Assembly (NCBI GenBank): GCA_013399855.1
Contig: VXAY01002819.1
Coordinates: 360,045-424,044, forward strand
DNA: 64,000 bases
Source: Oxyruncus cristatus
Lineage: Eukaryota > Chordata > Aves > Passeriformes > Cotingidae
Direction: 5' to 3'
Positions within the stretch are counted from its first letter, which is position 1; every line of letters starts with the position of its first letter. The position numbers were made by a program, and so were the translations under genes. Positions 34,133 to 46,215 of this stretch are shown in pieces. Under the pieces are notes generated by a model, which had not been told where the DNA came from, made no database searches, and saw nothing but the letters and a program-made list of their open reading frames with translations.

Positions 34133-36639
34133 AGCAATAATATGGTCCCCTGGGCAAAGCAGCATTTCATCAGCAGGAAAGTTGTCCTCTCTCTAACCCT
34201 CTTAACATTCCAGTGGGGACCACTGGCAGCCCCTCGCCCTGGGAGGGGTTTGCACATCTGTTTTCCATCGCAACCAGCCCGTAACTCAGGGGAGGCCTCG
34301 CCGGTTTCTCATCTTTCTATCGTGAGATAATTTGAGTTAACTTCTAATGCTTGTGAAGGTGAGGGGCCAGAGCTGGGCAAAAAGCAGCTTTGGCAATGAA
34401 TCTCTGTCTTTCCGACTCCTGACTTGCCTCAGCAGCTGCTCCAGGCCTGTGTCTCCATTTTAACACCGCCTATAAGACAGAAATCCGACCGACACCTCCA
34501 CGCTCCAGAACCAGCGCCTTAGGCAAGCCTGAGATGGAAATTGTTTCAACTATTCTCGTCCTCTTTTGTCAGCTCACCAGGGACCTCACTGGAGACCCAC
34601 TGAATTCCGTGGAAGCTGCAGGTTTCCAGCACCTCCACAAAACAAATGAACAAAAACCCTCAGGAGTCCAGCTTACAGCACAGAGAGCTGAAGGACTGGT
34701 GTACACACAGACAATATTTCTTACTCAAGCATGTTTGAGTGACTGATTCTTTCTCAGAATATTGTTAAAGCTCTAAGTGTGTCAACAACAACAGATTCTG
34801 AATTTTCCCAATACACCTTGTTCATTCTAGACCCCCCAAAACAGGTTTTAAACTATTTCCTTTCGGAGATTTCCAAAGTCCAAACTCCCGGCCTACATTT
34901 TGCTTTACTTTGTTGGAGTTTTTTTTTAAATAACAATACACTTGGATATATAGATATTTTGCCTGGATTACGAAACACTTTGAAATCAGGTGCGTATTTG
35001 ATCCATTTTCCCAATATAGTAGAAACACACAGAAACCATGGGGCACATTTTCACTCCATCCAGCTAATCTCAATGCAAAGACTAGCTCAGCATCCCTTCA
35101 TTTAGGAAACACCCTATTTTATTTCTTTATCACTAGAGAAAGGAGGAGATCGAATAATTAAAAAAAAATCAACAAAACTGCAAAAAAACACCACTAAGCA
35201 GCGTAACTGCTGATTAAACCTTTTTTTTTAGTCGAGCATTCAACCTAAACATACCTAAAATTTTAACAAACTTGATCTACCCTTTCCACGGAGAAAAAGA
35301 AAAAGCTTTTTAATCATCATGTGAGGCCTGCAAGGGGCTGCAGACCACAAATGGGAACAGTGAAGGTGGCTCTGCTCAGTGTTAGCCCAGAGCTCTGCTC
35401 TTGGCTTTGTAACTCTGTTAAAGGCAGGGAAGAACAATTCTGCAGGAGTTTGCTGAGACGATACGAAGAGTAAACAACTGCCACAGCAAGTATTATTTCA
35501 TTTTATTGCAAAGGTTTAACGCTGTTTAATGCTGCCACGTGCAAAGCAGGTTTGAGGGCCCTCAGACTTTTTAGGAGGAGGCTGCTCCAGAGCACTGTGA
35601 TGATATTTGCCCAGTCTCAGCTGCCTGCAGGTGGAGGGAAGCCCCATCCCTTTTGCCGGGATGGCTGTTCCCGAGGCAGCAGGAGAGCTGCCAGCAGCAC
35701 AGCAGAAATAATGAGCTCTCTCACAACTCAGGGCAAGAAACGGACAGGAGGTTTTGGGGACAAAGAGAGGAAGATTTCCTCAAAAGCGAGCACAGGCCCT
35801 CCCTCCCATCCTGCAGCGAGGCTGGGGCTTGAGAACGGAGAAAAATCAGTGAGTACGAGTTGAAGGACTGGAACCACCTGAGAAAGGGACTTCAAATGCT
35901 CCCTCCCCCAGAGACAGTCTGGAGTGACTCAGGCTGCCTGGCAAAGCCTGCTCCGTCTCCCCACACTTCCGTGCTCTTTGAGGTTGAGGGTTGGGTAAGC
36001 GATCTCAAACCACAAGTAGTTCATGTTTGTACCACATCTTCAAGACCGAAGGATCTGATGTCTTCACAAATTTCACAGAGAAGTCGTCTCAATTATCACA
36101 GCAAGATTTTTAAAGGGGAAATTCACCCAGATTATCGTATTTTCTGAGCCTTTGATCTCTACATATTGTTTCCCGCCTTATATTTACCGTGGTCCTAATC
36201 CAAAGTCCTAGTATCTGGAGGGTTGCTGGCCCACGAACCAGAATGATCCAGAACAAAGAGAGAGATCTGTAATAAAAAAGGAATCTAAGAATTATTTACT
36301 TTTTTTTTCTTGGTCAGGTAACAACCCCTGCGGCGCTGGCAGCAGCACTACAGCAATAACTCAAGACAGATCTGGTGTTTTCTGAGCTGAGTGGAGAGAT
36401 CATTTTGTGTGAATTATCAAAGGTAACTATAATTGTCACAAGGCTCACAATGGGTTTTGCAGAAGTTCCTCTGTTGCTCGTGGTGGACTGTCAGATGCGA
36501 GACAGCACCCAAACAGAACATAGTGAAGGTTAGTAGAGAGCAGCCTGGAAGAACATCTCTGAAATGGATTATTGCCTGGAAATTCAGAGTAACAAAGTGG
36601 CTTTTGTGAAACCACGAAGGCACACAACAACACTATTTA
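34133..36639. other. Unique non-coding sequence
   Basis: No gene is recognised. AT-rich intervals occur at 34900-35000 and 35110-35280, with short A and T runs (around 35160 and 35222). The remaining sequence is mixed in composition, with no known repeat. Confidence 0.55.
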
Positions 36640-37130
36640 GTTGTTTGCACAGATCTTTTGAATCAGCAGCAAATTAAATAATGTTCTTTCTACAAGATTA
36701 AGCCATAGCTAAAATGCTGCATCTTCATAAGACAAAATCTTTGCTTATTGACAAAAATATATTAACTTCTTTTTCAGTACAGGAAATAAAGACATCCTGG
36801 AGAAGGACAATTTTATTTCCTGTCTCTGATGCTACAACCCTTGGAAATGTAAAAATATTTCCAATAATCATTTATAGCTCCAAAGCTGAATAGGAAGCAA
36901 CCCATTGTCTTCTTGATGACTTTAGAAGCAGAGCTGAAACTTCATTTGGAATATTTTTAAAAGTTAAAGATTTACTGTAATGAAATTATTTCAATATTGG
37001 CAAAGTGTCTCCACTTGTAATTGGAAATGTTCCTTTGTATATGGAATTGTATTTCCCAAGGCTAATGGAATACAGGAATATATCATATAGCAAGTATCCT
37101 ACGGATGTATCATCCTTTGATCAAGGAGGC
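36640..37130. promoter_or_regulatory. AT-rich interval, possible non-coding element
   Basis: A long AT-rich interval contains repeated words of the type ttggaaatgt (36840 and 37020 regions), tgaaattatttcaatattgg and ggaatacaggaatatatc. Similar phrases recur within about 200 bp, which might reflect old duplication or simple bias. I recognise no repeat family. Confidence 0.15.
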
Positions 37131-39039
37131 TGCACTGCAAAGTTTTAAATCTTTTTTAACTTATCTCCCAAAGTGTTCCAGCTTTTCCACAGGGCACTTC
37201 TATATAATACATTTGAAAAGGGTATTTTTAATGTTCTTAAGCTGCTGGAAGTGACTTCGGTACAGGGAAAGAGGACAGGATTGTTCAGCAGCAATTTTGC
37301 AGCTCTTTCAGGATACCAAACACAGGGAGGCACTTTGGTCCTCCATACTTAGGGTCCTTTCACAGTGTGCTAAAAGCTTTTTAATGATAGACTTTTTAAA
37401 ATTAAAACAACGGCAAAACTCACTAATTGAAAGGTAAGTTGCGAAAGGGAGTTGAAGAGAAATTATTTGGCCATAAAGGCAACTTTAATTCCAGAACGCA
37501 TTGTATCCAGGAGAAAAAAAAAAAAAAAAAGGAAAAGAATTGCATTCAGCAGTATGCATTAGCTCTCAGATGCCTGCCTTCACATTTCAATTAACTCTAG
37601 AGCCTTAATCCAATTCAGCCACTGACAAAAACTGTTGTCTTCCCAGGAAACCATGAATATTACTACTGCAAGGCAAAAACTTCTCAAAAAGCTTTGTGGA
37701 ACTGTAGCCTGACCAAAGCACCCCTCGAGAGTGAGCCGATAACATGGGCACAGGCTTCAGAAGTCCTATAGTCACAGCTAGCCACAGTTCTTTACACTCT
37801 GGGTCTCCTAACTCTTGAAGGGTACATGACATCCCTCCCTTCCCTTTACAGCAACAGAAACAGCATTTTCCTTGAGAAACAAGCTAAGGCAGCTTGCAGA
37901 AATATTGACTTTGTTAAGGCAGAGTTTCAAATTAAAGTCAATTTCAATTATACATGTAAAGAGTTTTGTGAAATCATTTCAAAAAAACAAAGATACATCG
38001 AAATGCGTTGGAACTGCTAATAAGTATTATATTTTAGATAAAAATTGACAGTTAGGAAAATTGAATTTTGTACTTGCAGGCAATGGAAAAGCAGACTAGC
38101 AATGTGAAGGAAAATAGGAGTTCTTTAAAGCATCATTTAAAACAATTAGCTAAGCAAGGCACTCGTGCTGATTCTCTGATATTAGAGTTCCACCTGTGTC
38201 TTGTTTCCATAAGTGATAGACAAAACTATTCTACATTTCCTCAGCCAGACTGAACAGAGGACCTCTACACTGCACAGGCTTTCATTTCAAGAGAAGCCAT
38301 TTCCACACCCTCAGCTACAGCACAGTCAAAGTCCAGAGAACATTCCTGACCTGGCAATAGGGAATTAGCGGGAAGATCCCCTTTTCTCCAGGCCTCCACA
38401 GACCACTTTGGCAGAAGGAAGCTCTGTAGGACAGTTACTTTTCTAGGATGCTACTTTCAGCACTCACACAGTTCCCACTGCACGTGAACCTGGTGCATCT
38501 CAGGGTGTATTTTTAAAATGTGAATTTTGTCATGACGCTTCAAAATGTTGCAACAGCACTTTAAAGCATTGGTTTTGTTGCAAAGTTTGAGGTTCTTAGC
38601 TTACCTGCATCCAAACATCAAGGGGCCCGTACGAGGCACAGCAGCCACCAGACTGTGCTCGTCATCAGCCCCAAACTACGGGGATCACCACCCTTTCTAT
38701 TTCACAAGTATTGCGCGTACTTGTGTAACAGTCAAAAACAGTGAAGGCTTAAATATGAACACTACCAACACCTACCACTTGGCTAAAGGCCCTGTCCTTG
38801 AACTATCAGAGCTGTGCAGTCCAGGTGAGCGTGCATCTTGTGGCTGCTATTTGCTCCCTGTACATCCATCCCAGCACCCGAAGCTCCTCTGCTCGGACGT
38901 GCTCAGACCAGGAGGGCATATGCAAATCCAATTCAGGACCCAGAACTGCGCCCAGGCTCACGCACAAAGAGGCCCCATTCTCACATCTGCCTTCCTTAAG
39001 AAGGAACCTGGGTTAGATGCTTAAATAAACCTTGGGAAA
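37131..39039. other. Unique non-coding sequence
   Basis: A poly-A tract at 37514-37530 and AT-rich DNA around 37900-38160 are the only notable parts. No gene is recognised. Confidence 0.55.
37514..37530. repeat. A17 homopolymer
   Basis: Seventeen consecutive A lie within gag...ggaaaagaat. No retroelement body is adjacent. Confidence 0.93.
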
Positions 39040-39235
39040 TCTGTATTCCAATCATGATTCCACCACAGACTCCCTGTGTGACCTTCAGTCGGTCGTTTAA
39101 GCTCTCTGTAAAAATAAGGCTGATAACACCTCCACTATCTGCCTTGCCTATTTAGACCTTAAGCTGCTCAGACAGAGATTGTCTCTTACATGCACTGGGC
39201 CTCTAACAGTTGCGGCCTCTAATAGCAATTATCTG
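39040..39235 (+). mobile_element. Ancient MIR-like SINE, plus strand
   Basis: The text follows the MIR/CORE-SINE pattern in order: attccaatcatgattccacc, cacagactccctgtgtgacc, ttcagtcggtcgtttaagct, ctctgtaaaaataaggctga, and taacacctccactatctgcc. It then continues with the amniote tail type: taagctgctcagacagagat, tgtctcttacatgcactggg, and cctctaatagcaatt. Divergence is high, as expected for a very old family. The exact family (MIR, MIR1_Amn or a relative) needs a profile search. Such copies are sometimes exapted as regulatory DNA. Confidence 0.68.
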
Positions 39236-40208
39236 CATTACAGTAGTTAAAAGCAACAATGCAGACAGCAGTGACATGGACAGGGCTGCACTACCCTCAG
39301 AAACATTGCAAAGGGAAACAAGTAGAAAGCAAGAACTTGTGGTTGAGCAGAACAGGGATATTATCAAATGCAAACATGTTTCTGAGCTCTGTGATCGACC
39401 TGGAAGGCAGGTTTTGGGCTGTAACGAAAGAAATCACGTTATTACCCACTTGCACAGCCTGACAGCACAGCCCCATGCAGAATGCATGAAAGCTTTCCCT
39501 TTGTGTTATGCTTAGGGGCAGTGATGGAAACTCATTTTTTCTTCTTTTCATAAATAAAACCATAAATGACTAGCAGTCTGGAAAGGCAAAATCTTGCAGG
39601 GGATGGCGGGGGGAGCCGCTCTCATGTTTTATCAATGAGGAAGCAGAGCACTGGGCATCATGATTTGTCTCTTTGCCTGTTTTCATTATCTTTTTAATGT
39701 TAACATTAAAGGTTTCTGGAGACTGTATTAAAAAAATACCCTGGTGTCGAATGACTATTTGAATAGAGATGAAATGCACCTCTGAGAATTGCAGGTAATA
39801 GCAAGGCTTTGCTTCTGCCTGTGAGCCGGGAAGTGTGTTGTAATGACAGTGCTGGGGGTTCCTGAAAAATTCTTTCCTGTTCCAGGTTCTCTGTCTCTTC
39901 TTTGGCCTTTGCTCAGCGACAGCCCAAGGAGAACTGGGGGCTGTGGGATCCCAAACTGCAGCACTTTTCTGGCTATAAATGACCACAAGATGCAGCTGCT
40001 CTGACTCACTTGAGGCTGCGAGTGTTGCCCCAACAGCTCACAATCTGCTTCCAGGGTACAATCCCAGCCCATCCATTGGCGGCTCGAGTGGTTAGGGATG
40101 CTCTGATTAAAAGGGAGGTGCAGAGGTAAAACCCAAAGAAAAACAGTTGCACTTTGTATGCCATAAAAAGGGGCTATAAAAGTAGAGCCTGAAACCTTTG
40201 GGCTAGGG
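39236..40208. other. Non-coding sequence with palindrome
   Basis: This block contains the 18-bp palindrome listed at 39693 and AT-rich text around it. Minus-strand frames of 138 and 180 codons (39570-39986 and 39755-40297) overlap in different phases. The second begins in the antisense of the T-rich tract, giving a poly-Lys start. Neither is credible as a gene. Confidence 0.55.
39693..39710. repeat. Perfect 18-bp palindrome
   Basis: TTTAATGTTAACATTAAA reads the same on both strands, with a GTTAAC core. It resembles overlapping HNF1- or homeodomain-type half sites without matching the HNF1 consensus spacing. By my rough estimate about 0.25 perfect 18-bp palindromes are expected in 64 kb of even composition, and more in AT-rich DNA. 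Confidence 0.9.
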
Positions 40209-40280
40209 CTTTTTTTGGTTGATTTTTTTAATTTTATTTGATTGTTTTCATTCTTGCTCAGGGTTTTTTTTTTTTTTTTT
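40209..40280. repeat. T-rich tract ending in T17
   Basis: Several T runs are separated by short spacers, culminating in T17 (40264-40280). On the minus strand this is an A-rich stretch that could be the tail of a retroposed copy, but no element body is recognised beside it. Confidence 0.85.
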
Positions 40281-43200
40281 ATAATGCTTTTCTCCAATTA
40301 AACATTCAGGTTTTCTCAGTCCCATTTCTCTGGAAGATTTTGTGGATGAGTTGAGAACTAATAGGTTTAGGATATCAGAGGAACCAATAAATTGCAAGAG
40401 CCCTAAAAAAATCACAATAGATTTTTATCTAAAATGAGTCAGTGGCTTAAAGGGTGCCACAAAGATGCACTTTACCAACCTAACAAATGTTCAGGCCAGC
40501 TCTTGCATAGCAGGAGGTGCAGATTGCTTAAGAAATTTGCTTCACAGCCCACCCAAAAACGCTGAGGCAGGTGAAAAACCCATGCACACACATGCTTATG
40601 TGCACAAACACAGAGGGATTTTTAACAAGGAGCAAGCATCTTTCCTGTGAATTCCTTTGCTCTTCTTACTGGTTTCTGACAGACTCTCCCCGATTCCACC
40701 AGTGGATCCCTGTGCAAGAGCAGCTGACAAGTACTCTCTCTTGGGCATCAAAGCCAGAACCAGTGGGTGAGATCACTTACATGTGTGAATGTGGCATGTG
40801 TTGCTTATGCCACAGTTCAGTCCTTCTGTTACCACTCTGCTGCAGAAATAGTGGCAATGGGGCACAATTAGCTGCTTTTGTGCCCTTCTGCCCCTGCACC
40901 TTCTGACAGAGATGGAATAAAAGGTGGAAAGAGGAAAAGCTCTACCAAGCACTCTGAGGAAAACCTGCCACCTCTGAGTTCCCTGGGGCAGTTATTCCCA
41001 CAGGTGTATAGTGTGCAGATGAAGGAAACCATTTGATTTCAAAAATCAAAAAAAACCGATCAGCTCTAAGGAAAAGTAAAAACATTAGAGCCCAGGAAGT
41101 GGACCAATAGCTCACTGTGAGGGACAAGATGACTCCACTCTGGGTTTCTTGCTTGTCCTCTTCATGAAGGAACATCTACACACCCAGTTCCTATCCAGGA
41201 GCAAAGGTGCATGCTGGACTCTCACCTGAGGTCCACAGAGGGATCAGTGCCGGTTATGTGGGAGCCAGATTCCTTATGGAGTCTATAATTAAGGGATACT
41301 GTACCCCAACTGCACTCAGGCAGGTGCTTACCTGCACAGAAAACTCATTAAGTCGACAGTAAAATTGAAAAAGAAATCATTGGGATCTCAAGTGCAGGCC
41401 TAAAGATGAGCACAGTCCCCAGTGCCCTCCTGAATCAGGGCCAGGATAAGCAAAGAGCAGAGAAAAGGGAATTATTTCAGCTTTTTTCCCTTCTGGATGC
41501 TCCATATGCTACTGCCAGCTGTTCTGGGTCTTTTCATACTCATTACAGTGGGTATGTGTGACAGACTGTACCTCCTTTCAGAGTGACTCAATCATACAGG
41601 GTCTCAAATGGTTTGCTCAAGGCTTTAAAGCAGGTTGTGTTCCCCCACCACAACTCATCAACCCAACACACCCAGTATCTGCTCCTAACTGTCTAAATCC
41701 AACAGCTCTAACAAGTCACACCTCGGGACAAGAGAAAGGTTAGGTGACTGTTTAGTCTGTTCAGCCAGTTGTCTTCCTCACCCACCGCACACCTGCCACC
41801 TTGTGTGCTACCAGAGGGATCATACTTCACGGAAAGAACAACCAAACTTGTTTGGGGAAGTCAAATTTATAGCTAAGAAGCTATTCTGTGGAACAAATTC
41901 ACAGGTTCAGAGATTTCACGGCCCCAGAGCCTGACCTGCCGCACAGACACCACAGAAACCTTCCCAGTTCCCTCCCATCATTCAGGTGATGTCACTGTCC
42001 CCCGTGAGCCTCCCAGCTCCCACAGTATCCCAGAAAGAGCAGAGACTCAACCAACAGCCCAGCATAATTTTTCTACAGCATAGAGCCAAACTCTGAACTC
42101 TGGGCTGAGGAGGACCTTAGACATATAACAGAAGGTGGCTGCACATCCCAGGATCAGACCCCTCATTTATTCTCCATGTCCCCCTAAGCAGAGGAGCCTG
42201 CTGCTAGGAAAAGTTTTTGGGTTTTAGTATTCTATCATTCTTTCATTCTTTCCAAAAGCTGCCGTGCCACTTGTCCATAGTGGGTCTGAAATGTGATGAC
42301 AGGAGAATTTGGCTGTTTTCCTGCTGCTGTCCCAAACAATCACATCTCCCAAAGACTTGGAGCCTTCTCTGAGCCTTTCTTTTCTTATTACTTCACCCAT
42401 TCAAACACCAAAAGTCCTTCCCCATCATTTTTTCCACTAGATTTCCCTTCCAGTGGCTCAGAGTGGGTCCTCCCACTGTTCCCCCACATGTTGTCTCTCA
42501 GCTTTAATCAAAGTCACTTCCTTATTTCCCATCTGATTACCCAAGTGCTGCCTGGCCCTCAGCCACCCTCAGAGCTGGCACAAGCAGGTGCAGCTGTGAC
42601 AAAGTGACATCAATCTGTGTGCACCCTGAATTGGAGTTGTCTCCCTGACGGAGACCTCTTGATCCCAAGCGTTTCTGAAAGCAGTCTCATGGTTTGCACA
42701 TGTGACTGAAGCGCAGGAGAAAAAGAGGCAGTTCTTGCCTCTTTAACCTACTCCAGGGATCACCAAGAAGAATCTGCCTCATCCTATACACCTTCTCCCT
42801 CTGAATGTAAATGCACTCTTTTCAGCTTGGGTGTTGGGTCAGAGGCTGCTGAGTGCCTCTGGGGTATCAGCAGAGCCTTTATTTACACTTCTCACCCTCA
42901 CCAGATCACTCTCTGTGCTCTCCCTGGTTGTCCCATTGCAAGGTTCTCCCATCCAGAGCCTAAAGGGTGCCATGCTCCCCTCAGCACAGGGCAAAGGTGT
43001 CAAACCCACAGTCGGTGTCTGACTTTCCTGCACCAATATTGCTCTGTCACCACACAGGCAGGAGGGACTGTCAGACACAGCCTGCACTTTGCACCTGCAG
43101 CTTGTGCCTTGCAGGAGGCGCCTGCAACTGCACCACTGGATGTAACTGTAACCCGATGGGAATGGGAAGTAAACTGATGCTCTTCTCTAGCCCGACTCTG

Positions 43201-44039
43201 TCCCAGCTGATCGGAAGAAACGCCTGTCTGCGGATCTGTCTTCAGGGAACTCCCAGAGTCCCAGAGCACAGGCAGATACAAACCAGAGCCTGGTTTTTAG
43301 GAGAAATATTTGTGCCAGGAGCCTTGAAATTATTTCTAAGCTACAGGCAACACTGTGCTGACTCACACTTCTACTGAAAGCCATTCAGTTTTCAGAAGCA
43401 TCAATGATATCTGCCCAGGGACCTCCAGCTCTTTGAGTTATTAAGTTTGCTTCACTAGTGAAGCCAATGCAAAATCCTGCATTTTGGACACCAACAGGAT
43501 TGGAGCAGTGGAACTCCTTGTTTCAGGAGGCTGGATACTATAAATCCTCATAAGCTGAAAGAGCAACTGAACAAATTCAAGGGAGGAAACCCCATCTAGA
43601 GCTAATAAATGCAGGAAATGATGTTTGGCTATGAAAGTTATACTTCTCTGGAGATGAAGGGAGTATATTAAGAGGTGTCACTACGTGCTTATCCTCTTTC
43701 TGTGTTCACCCTCAGGCATCCACTATTTACTACTACAGGAGAAAGAAAACTTGGCTGGATAGATATAGTCCAGTTGCTCTTATTTAGGCTAAGGCAAGGA
43801 AAGCACTCAAATACACCTGTACTACTAAACAACCTGCACAACCCCCCACAAGCCTGTCCACCACCACCACATTGCACCAGGAGCTAAACAAAGAGCCACA
43901 GTGTCATGATGAATGATTTGCCTCCTGATATACTTCAGAAAGAGGTCCTGTCTGAGGGCAGAGACCTGGATTTACCTCAAATTCCCAGGAGAGTACAGAG
44001 GAAGAGTCACCCGAGGCTCAGTTTATAACCAGCAAGAGA
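40281..44039. other. Unique non-coding sequence
   Basis: No gene is recognised. A tattctatcattctttcatt segment near 42228 recalls the CR1 terminal repeat but has no CR1 body upstream. Frames at 42827-43377 overlap on both strands. Confidence 0.55.
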
Positions 44040-44115
44040 GGACAGATTGGCCAGAAGGCAAGTGGCCTTGGGTGAGCTGACTTCCCTCCCTCCCTGAGCC
44101 CAGTGACTGTGTGAC
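44040..44115 (+). mobile_element. Possible MIR-like SINE remnant
   Basis: The sequence ggcaagtggccttgggtgag then ctgacttccctccctccctg and agcccagtgactg follows the MIR phrase 'ccttgggcaagtcacttnnctctctgagcctcag'. Only the central part is visible and the match is loose. Confidence 0.3.
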
Positions 44116-45550
44116 ACCCGAGTGTGACACTGGCACCAACACACAGGGCTGCACTCACAGTTTATCTGCATTCCTCAGCTTGGATGGGATGAAGCCAACC
44201 TTCAACAACGGGCACACAGAATCTGCACCTCATTGCCCGGGGGTTTCAGTCGTTCATGAGCATCGTTTTTGAGGAGTTACAGTGTCTCTGTGAACACCCC
44301 GAGAAGGGCTGTTCCCAAACACTCCTATGTCCTGGGCTACTGTGGGCAAATTACCTCCGCAGAGTACTCCCTGCATTCAGCCAAAGGAAAAGCAAACAAG
44401 ACCAGAGTCCCACCGTGATTCTAGGGAGAAGGATGTGCAAAGGAGGCCTCCCAAGGTCATGGCTGAGAAAACACATCCACAGCTGCACCAGCAGCTGTCA
44501 GGCTCTGCTGAGATGCCTTTGCTCAGGAGATGTCTGGGAAATAAAGGACACCAGTGAGCACAGGGACTAGATATGGGCAGCATGTTTTGGGCTCCTCTGA
44601 CATGAGCACAGAGAATAAAGCCCACCTGCTCATTTCTTGTGCACAGAGCTGTGCACCATCCCTTCAGGCACAGTTCAGCCTCACACTGGAAAAACAAAGG
44701 GAGATGCTAAAGGCCAGAGCTTCTCCTTTTTTCCTTGACAGCTCTGAAACACCAAATATACCACAGCATCTGGCTAAGCAGCCTGGCTGTCGCTCCCTTT
44801 CCAAGGAGACTGACTGACAGATTAGATCAGGCACACAGATGATGGGATGGGACATCTTGAAGCCCCATCTCAAGCCAATTCCTATTTGCAGCATTAATCT
44901 CCAGTGACAGAGGACCCCCCAACATGCAGAAACCAGCTGTGCAGCACTCACTGCAAGTAGGACATTATGCCATACATGCTGAGGGGAGCGTGAAGGACTT
45001 GTGAGGTGCCTTGGTACATTCTAAGGCAGAATGTACCAGTAAGAAACTTGCCACTGATGTGAGGAAAGGCTGAAATGGCTGTTGTGAAGAGGAAAGTAGA
45101 ACAGAGGAGTCCCTGGATAGAGATGGGAGAGTTGAAGCCTCCCTCAAGACAGCCTGTATGTAACCCATGGCAAAGCTTAGTATCAGCAGATGTACAAAAG
45201 AACTTTCCTATGACTAGGAGATCTCTGGAATCTCTAAAATGAATGCCAAAAAGCAGCCACCAAATGAGACCTTGCTCACGGAGGGTCATCTCCTGACTGG
45301 CCACGTTGTGCACGCAGCGATCCATCAGCCCTGTCGCTCACTGCTGGCTGCAGCCACGGCCTCTGCCGCTGCCTCTTCTCTCGTGTTCCAGGTGACCTCT
45401 GCCTGATCTCCACTTCAAATGCTCCGTTTCCAGCCCCTCTGTCTCCCCTGGCGGCACACACCCCCTCTGCTTCTGCCACAGAGCTATGAATCATGATAGA
45501 ATAATAAGCTCGTTTATGAGCCTCACACAAGCCCAAAGGACCAAAGAGCG
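44116..45550. other. Unique non-coding sequence
   Basis: No gene or repeat is recognised. The sequence from about 45490 becomes AT-rich with CpG and leads into the inverted repeat that follows. Confidence 0.55.
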
Positions 45551-45588
45551 GAATAAATCGCTACAAAGCTCTCTAAGTCGATTTATTC
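45551..45588. other. 10-bp inverted repeat with CpG arms
   Basis: GAATAAATCG (45551-45560) and its exact reverse complement CGATTTATTC (45579-45588) are separated by 18 nt. Both arms keep a CpG in AT-rich DNA. Ten-bp arms at such spacing are expected once or twice per 64 kb by chance, so the CpG retention and the surrounding text (gaatcatgatagaataataa) make it only mildly notable. Confidence 0.5.
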
Positions 45589-46036
45589 ATTCAACAGTTT
45601 CTTGCCTTGACTCCAGCCTCCTCTAACCGGTGTCCAAACAACGAGCTAGTACAACAGGCCAAAGAGCAACCTTCTTTCAGGAGGTTCATTTCTTTTGTCT
45701 TTTCAAGATCAAGAGAGGAACTGAGTTGTAAAAGATTTGAATCCTGGTGTGCCAGCTGAATGCATCACTGCTCTGACTGATTCTCAGGCTTGCAGTGAGG
45801 CCTTCAGCGGTGTGTAATACGTAAATGAACTGCTAACAGGGGCTTATAGCACACAGCTTGGCCAGGGAAAGATACTGCCTGACCCCCAGGGCCCTCTTGT
45901 CCTCAGGATAGTGGATGAGGATTTATAATCATGGGGCCTTTCCTGGGGTAAGAATACTTCCTAAGTTGAACAGCTGTTTGCTGGGACAATACAGTATCAA
46001 TAAAGAGGACTTTGCTTTTTCCCTCCTTTCACACTA
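45589..46036. other. Unique non-coding sequence
   Basis: Nothing is recognised. Confidence 0.55.
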
Positions 46037-46215
46037 AGGATCACAACACTCTGCAGATACCAGTCCTCCCAGGCATAGTTGCATCTGTTTGATAGCTGAG
46101 AATCCCTCACCGTACATCACAAATAGGAAACAGAGGCCAGACAGGTTGAAAACACTGATCCAAGTTTGTCTTTCAAGGTAAGTACAGAGTTGGGTTAGAA
46201 ATCTTCAGATTCCTC
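46037..46215 (-). mobile_element. Ancient MIR-like SINE, minus strand
   Basis: The reverse complement of the MIR pattern appears in order: aaggatcacaacactctgca (tail), then aaataggaaacagaggccag, acaggttgaaaacactgatc, caagtttgtctttcaaggta, and agtacagagttgggttagaa. These correspond to the standard 'ataggaaactgaggc', 'gaggttaagtgacttgc', 'ccaaggtcaca' and 'agagctgggattagaa' blocks. It is diverged, and the family assignment needs a profile search. Confidence 0.55.

Noticed and set aside
39755..40297. 180-codon minus-strand frame
   Set aside because: It starts in the antisense of a T-rich tract (poly-Lys) and overlaps another minus-strand frame in a different phase.
42228..42255. Possible CR1 terminal repeat (tattctatcattctttcatt)
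   Set aside because: No CR1 3' UTR sequence precedes it, so it is more likely a short degenerate simple repeat.
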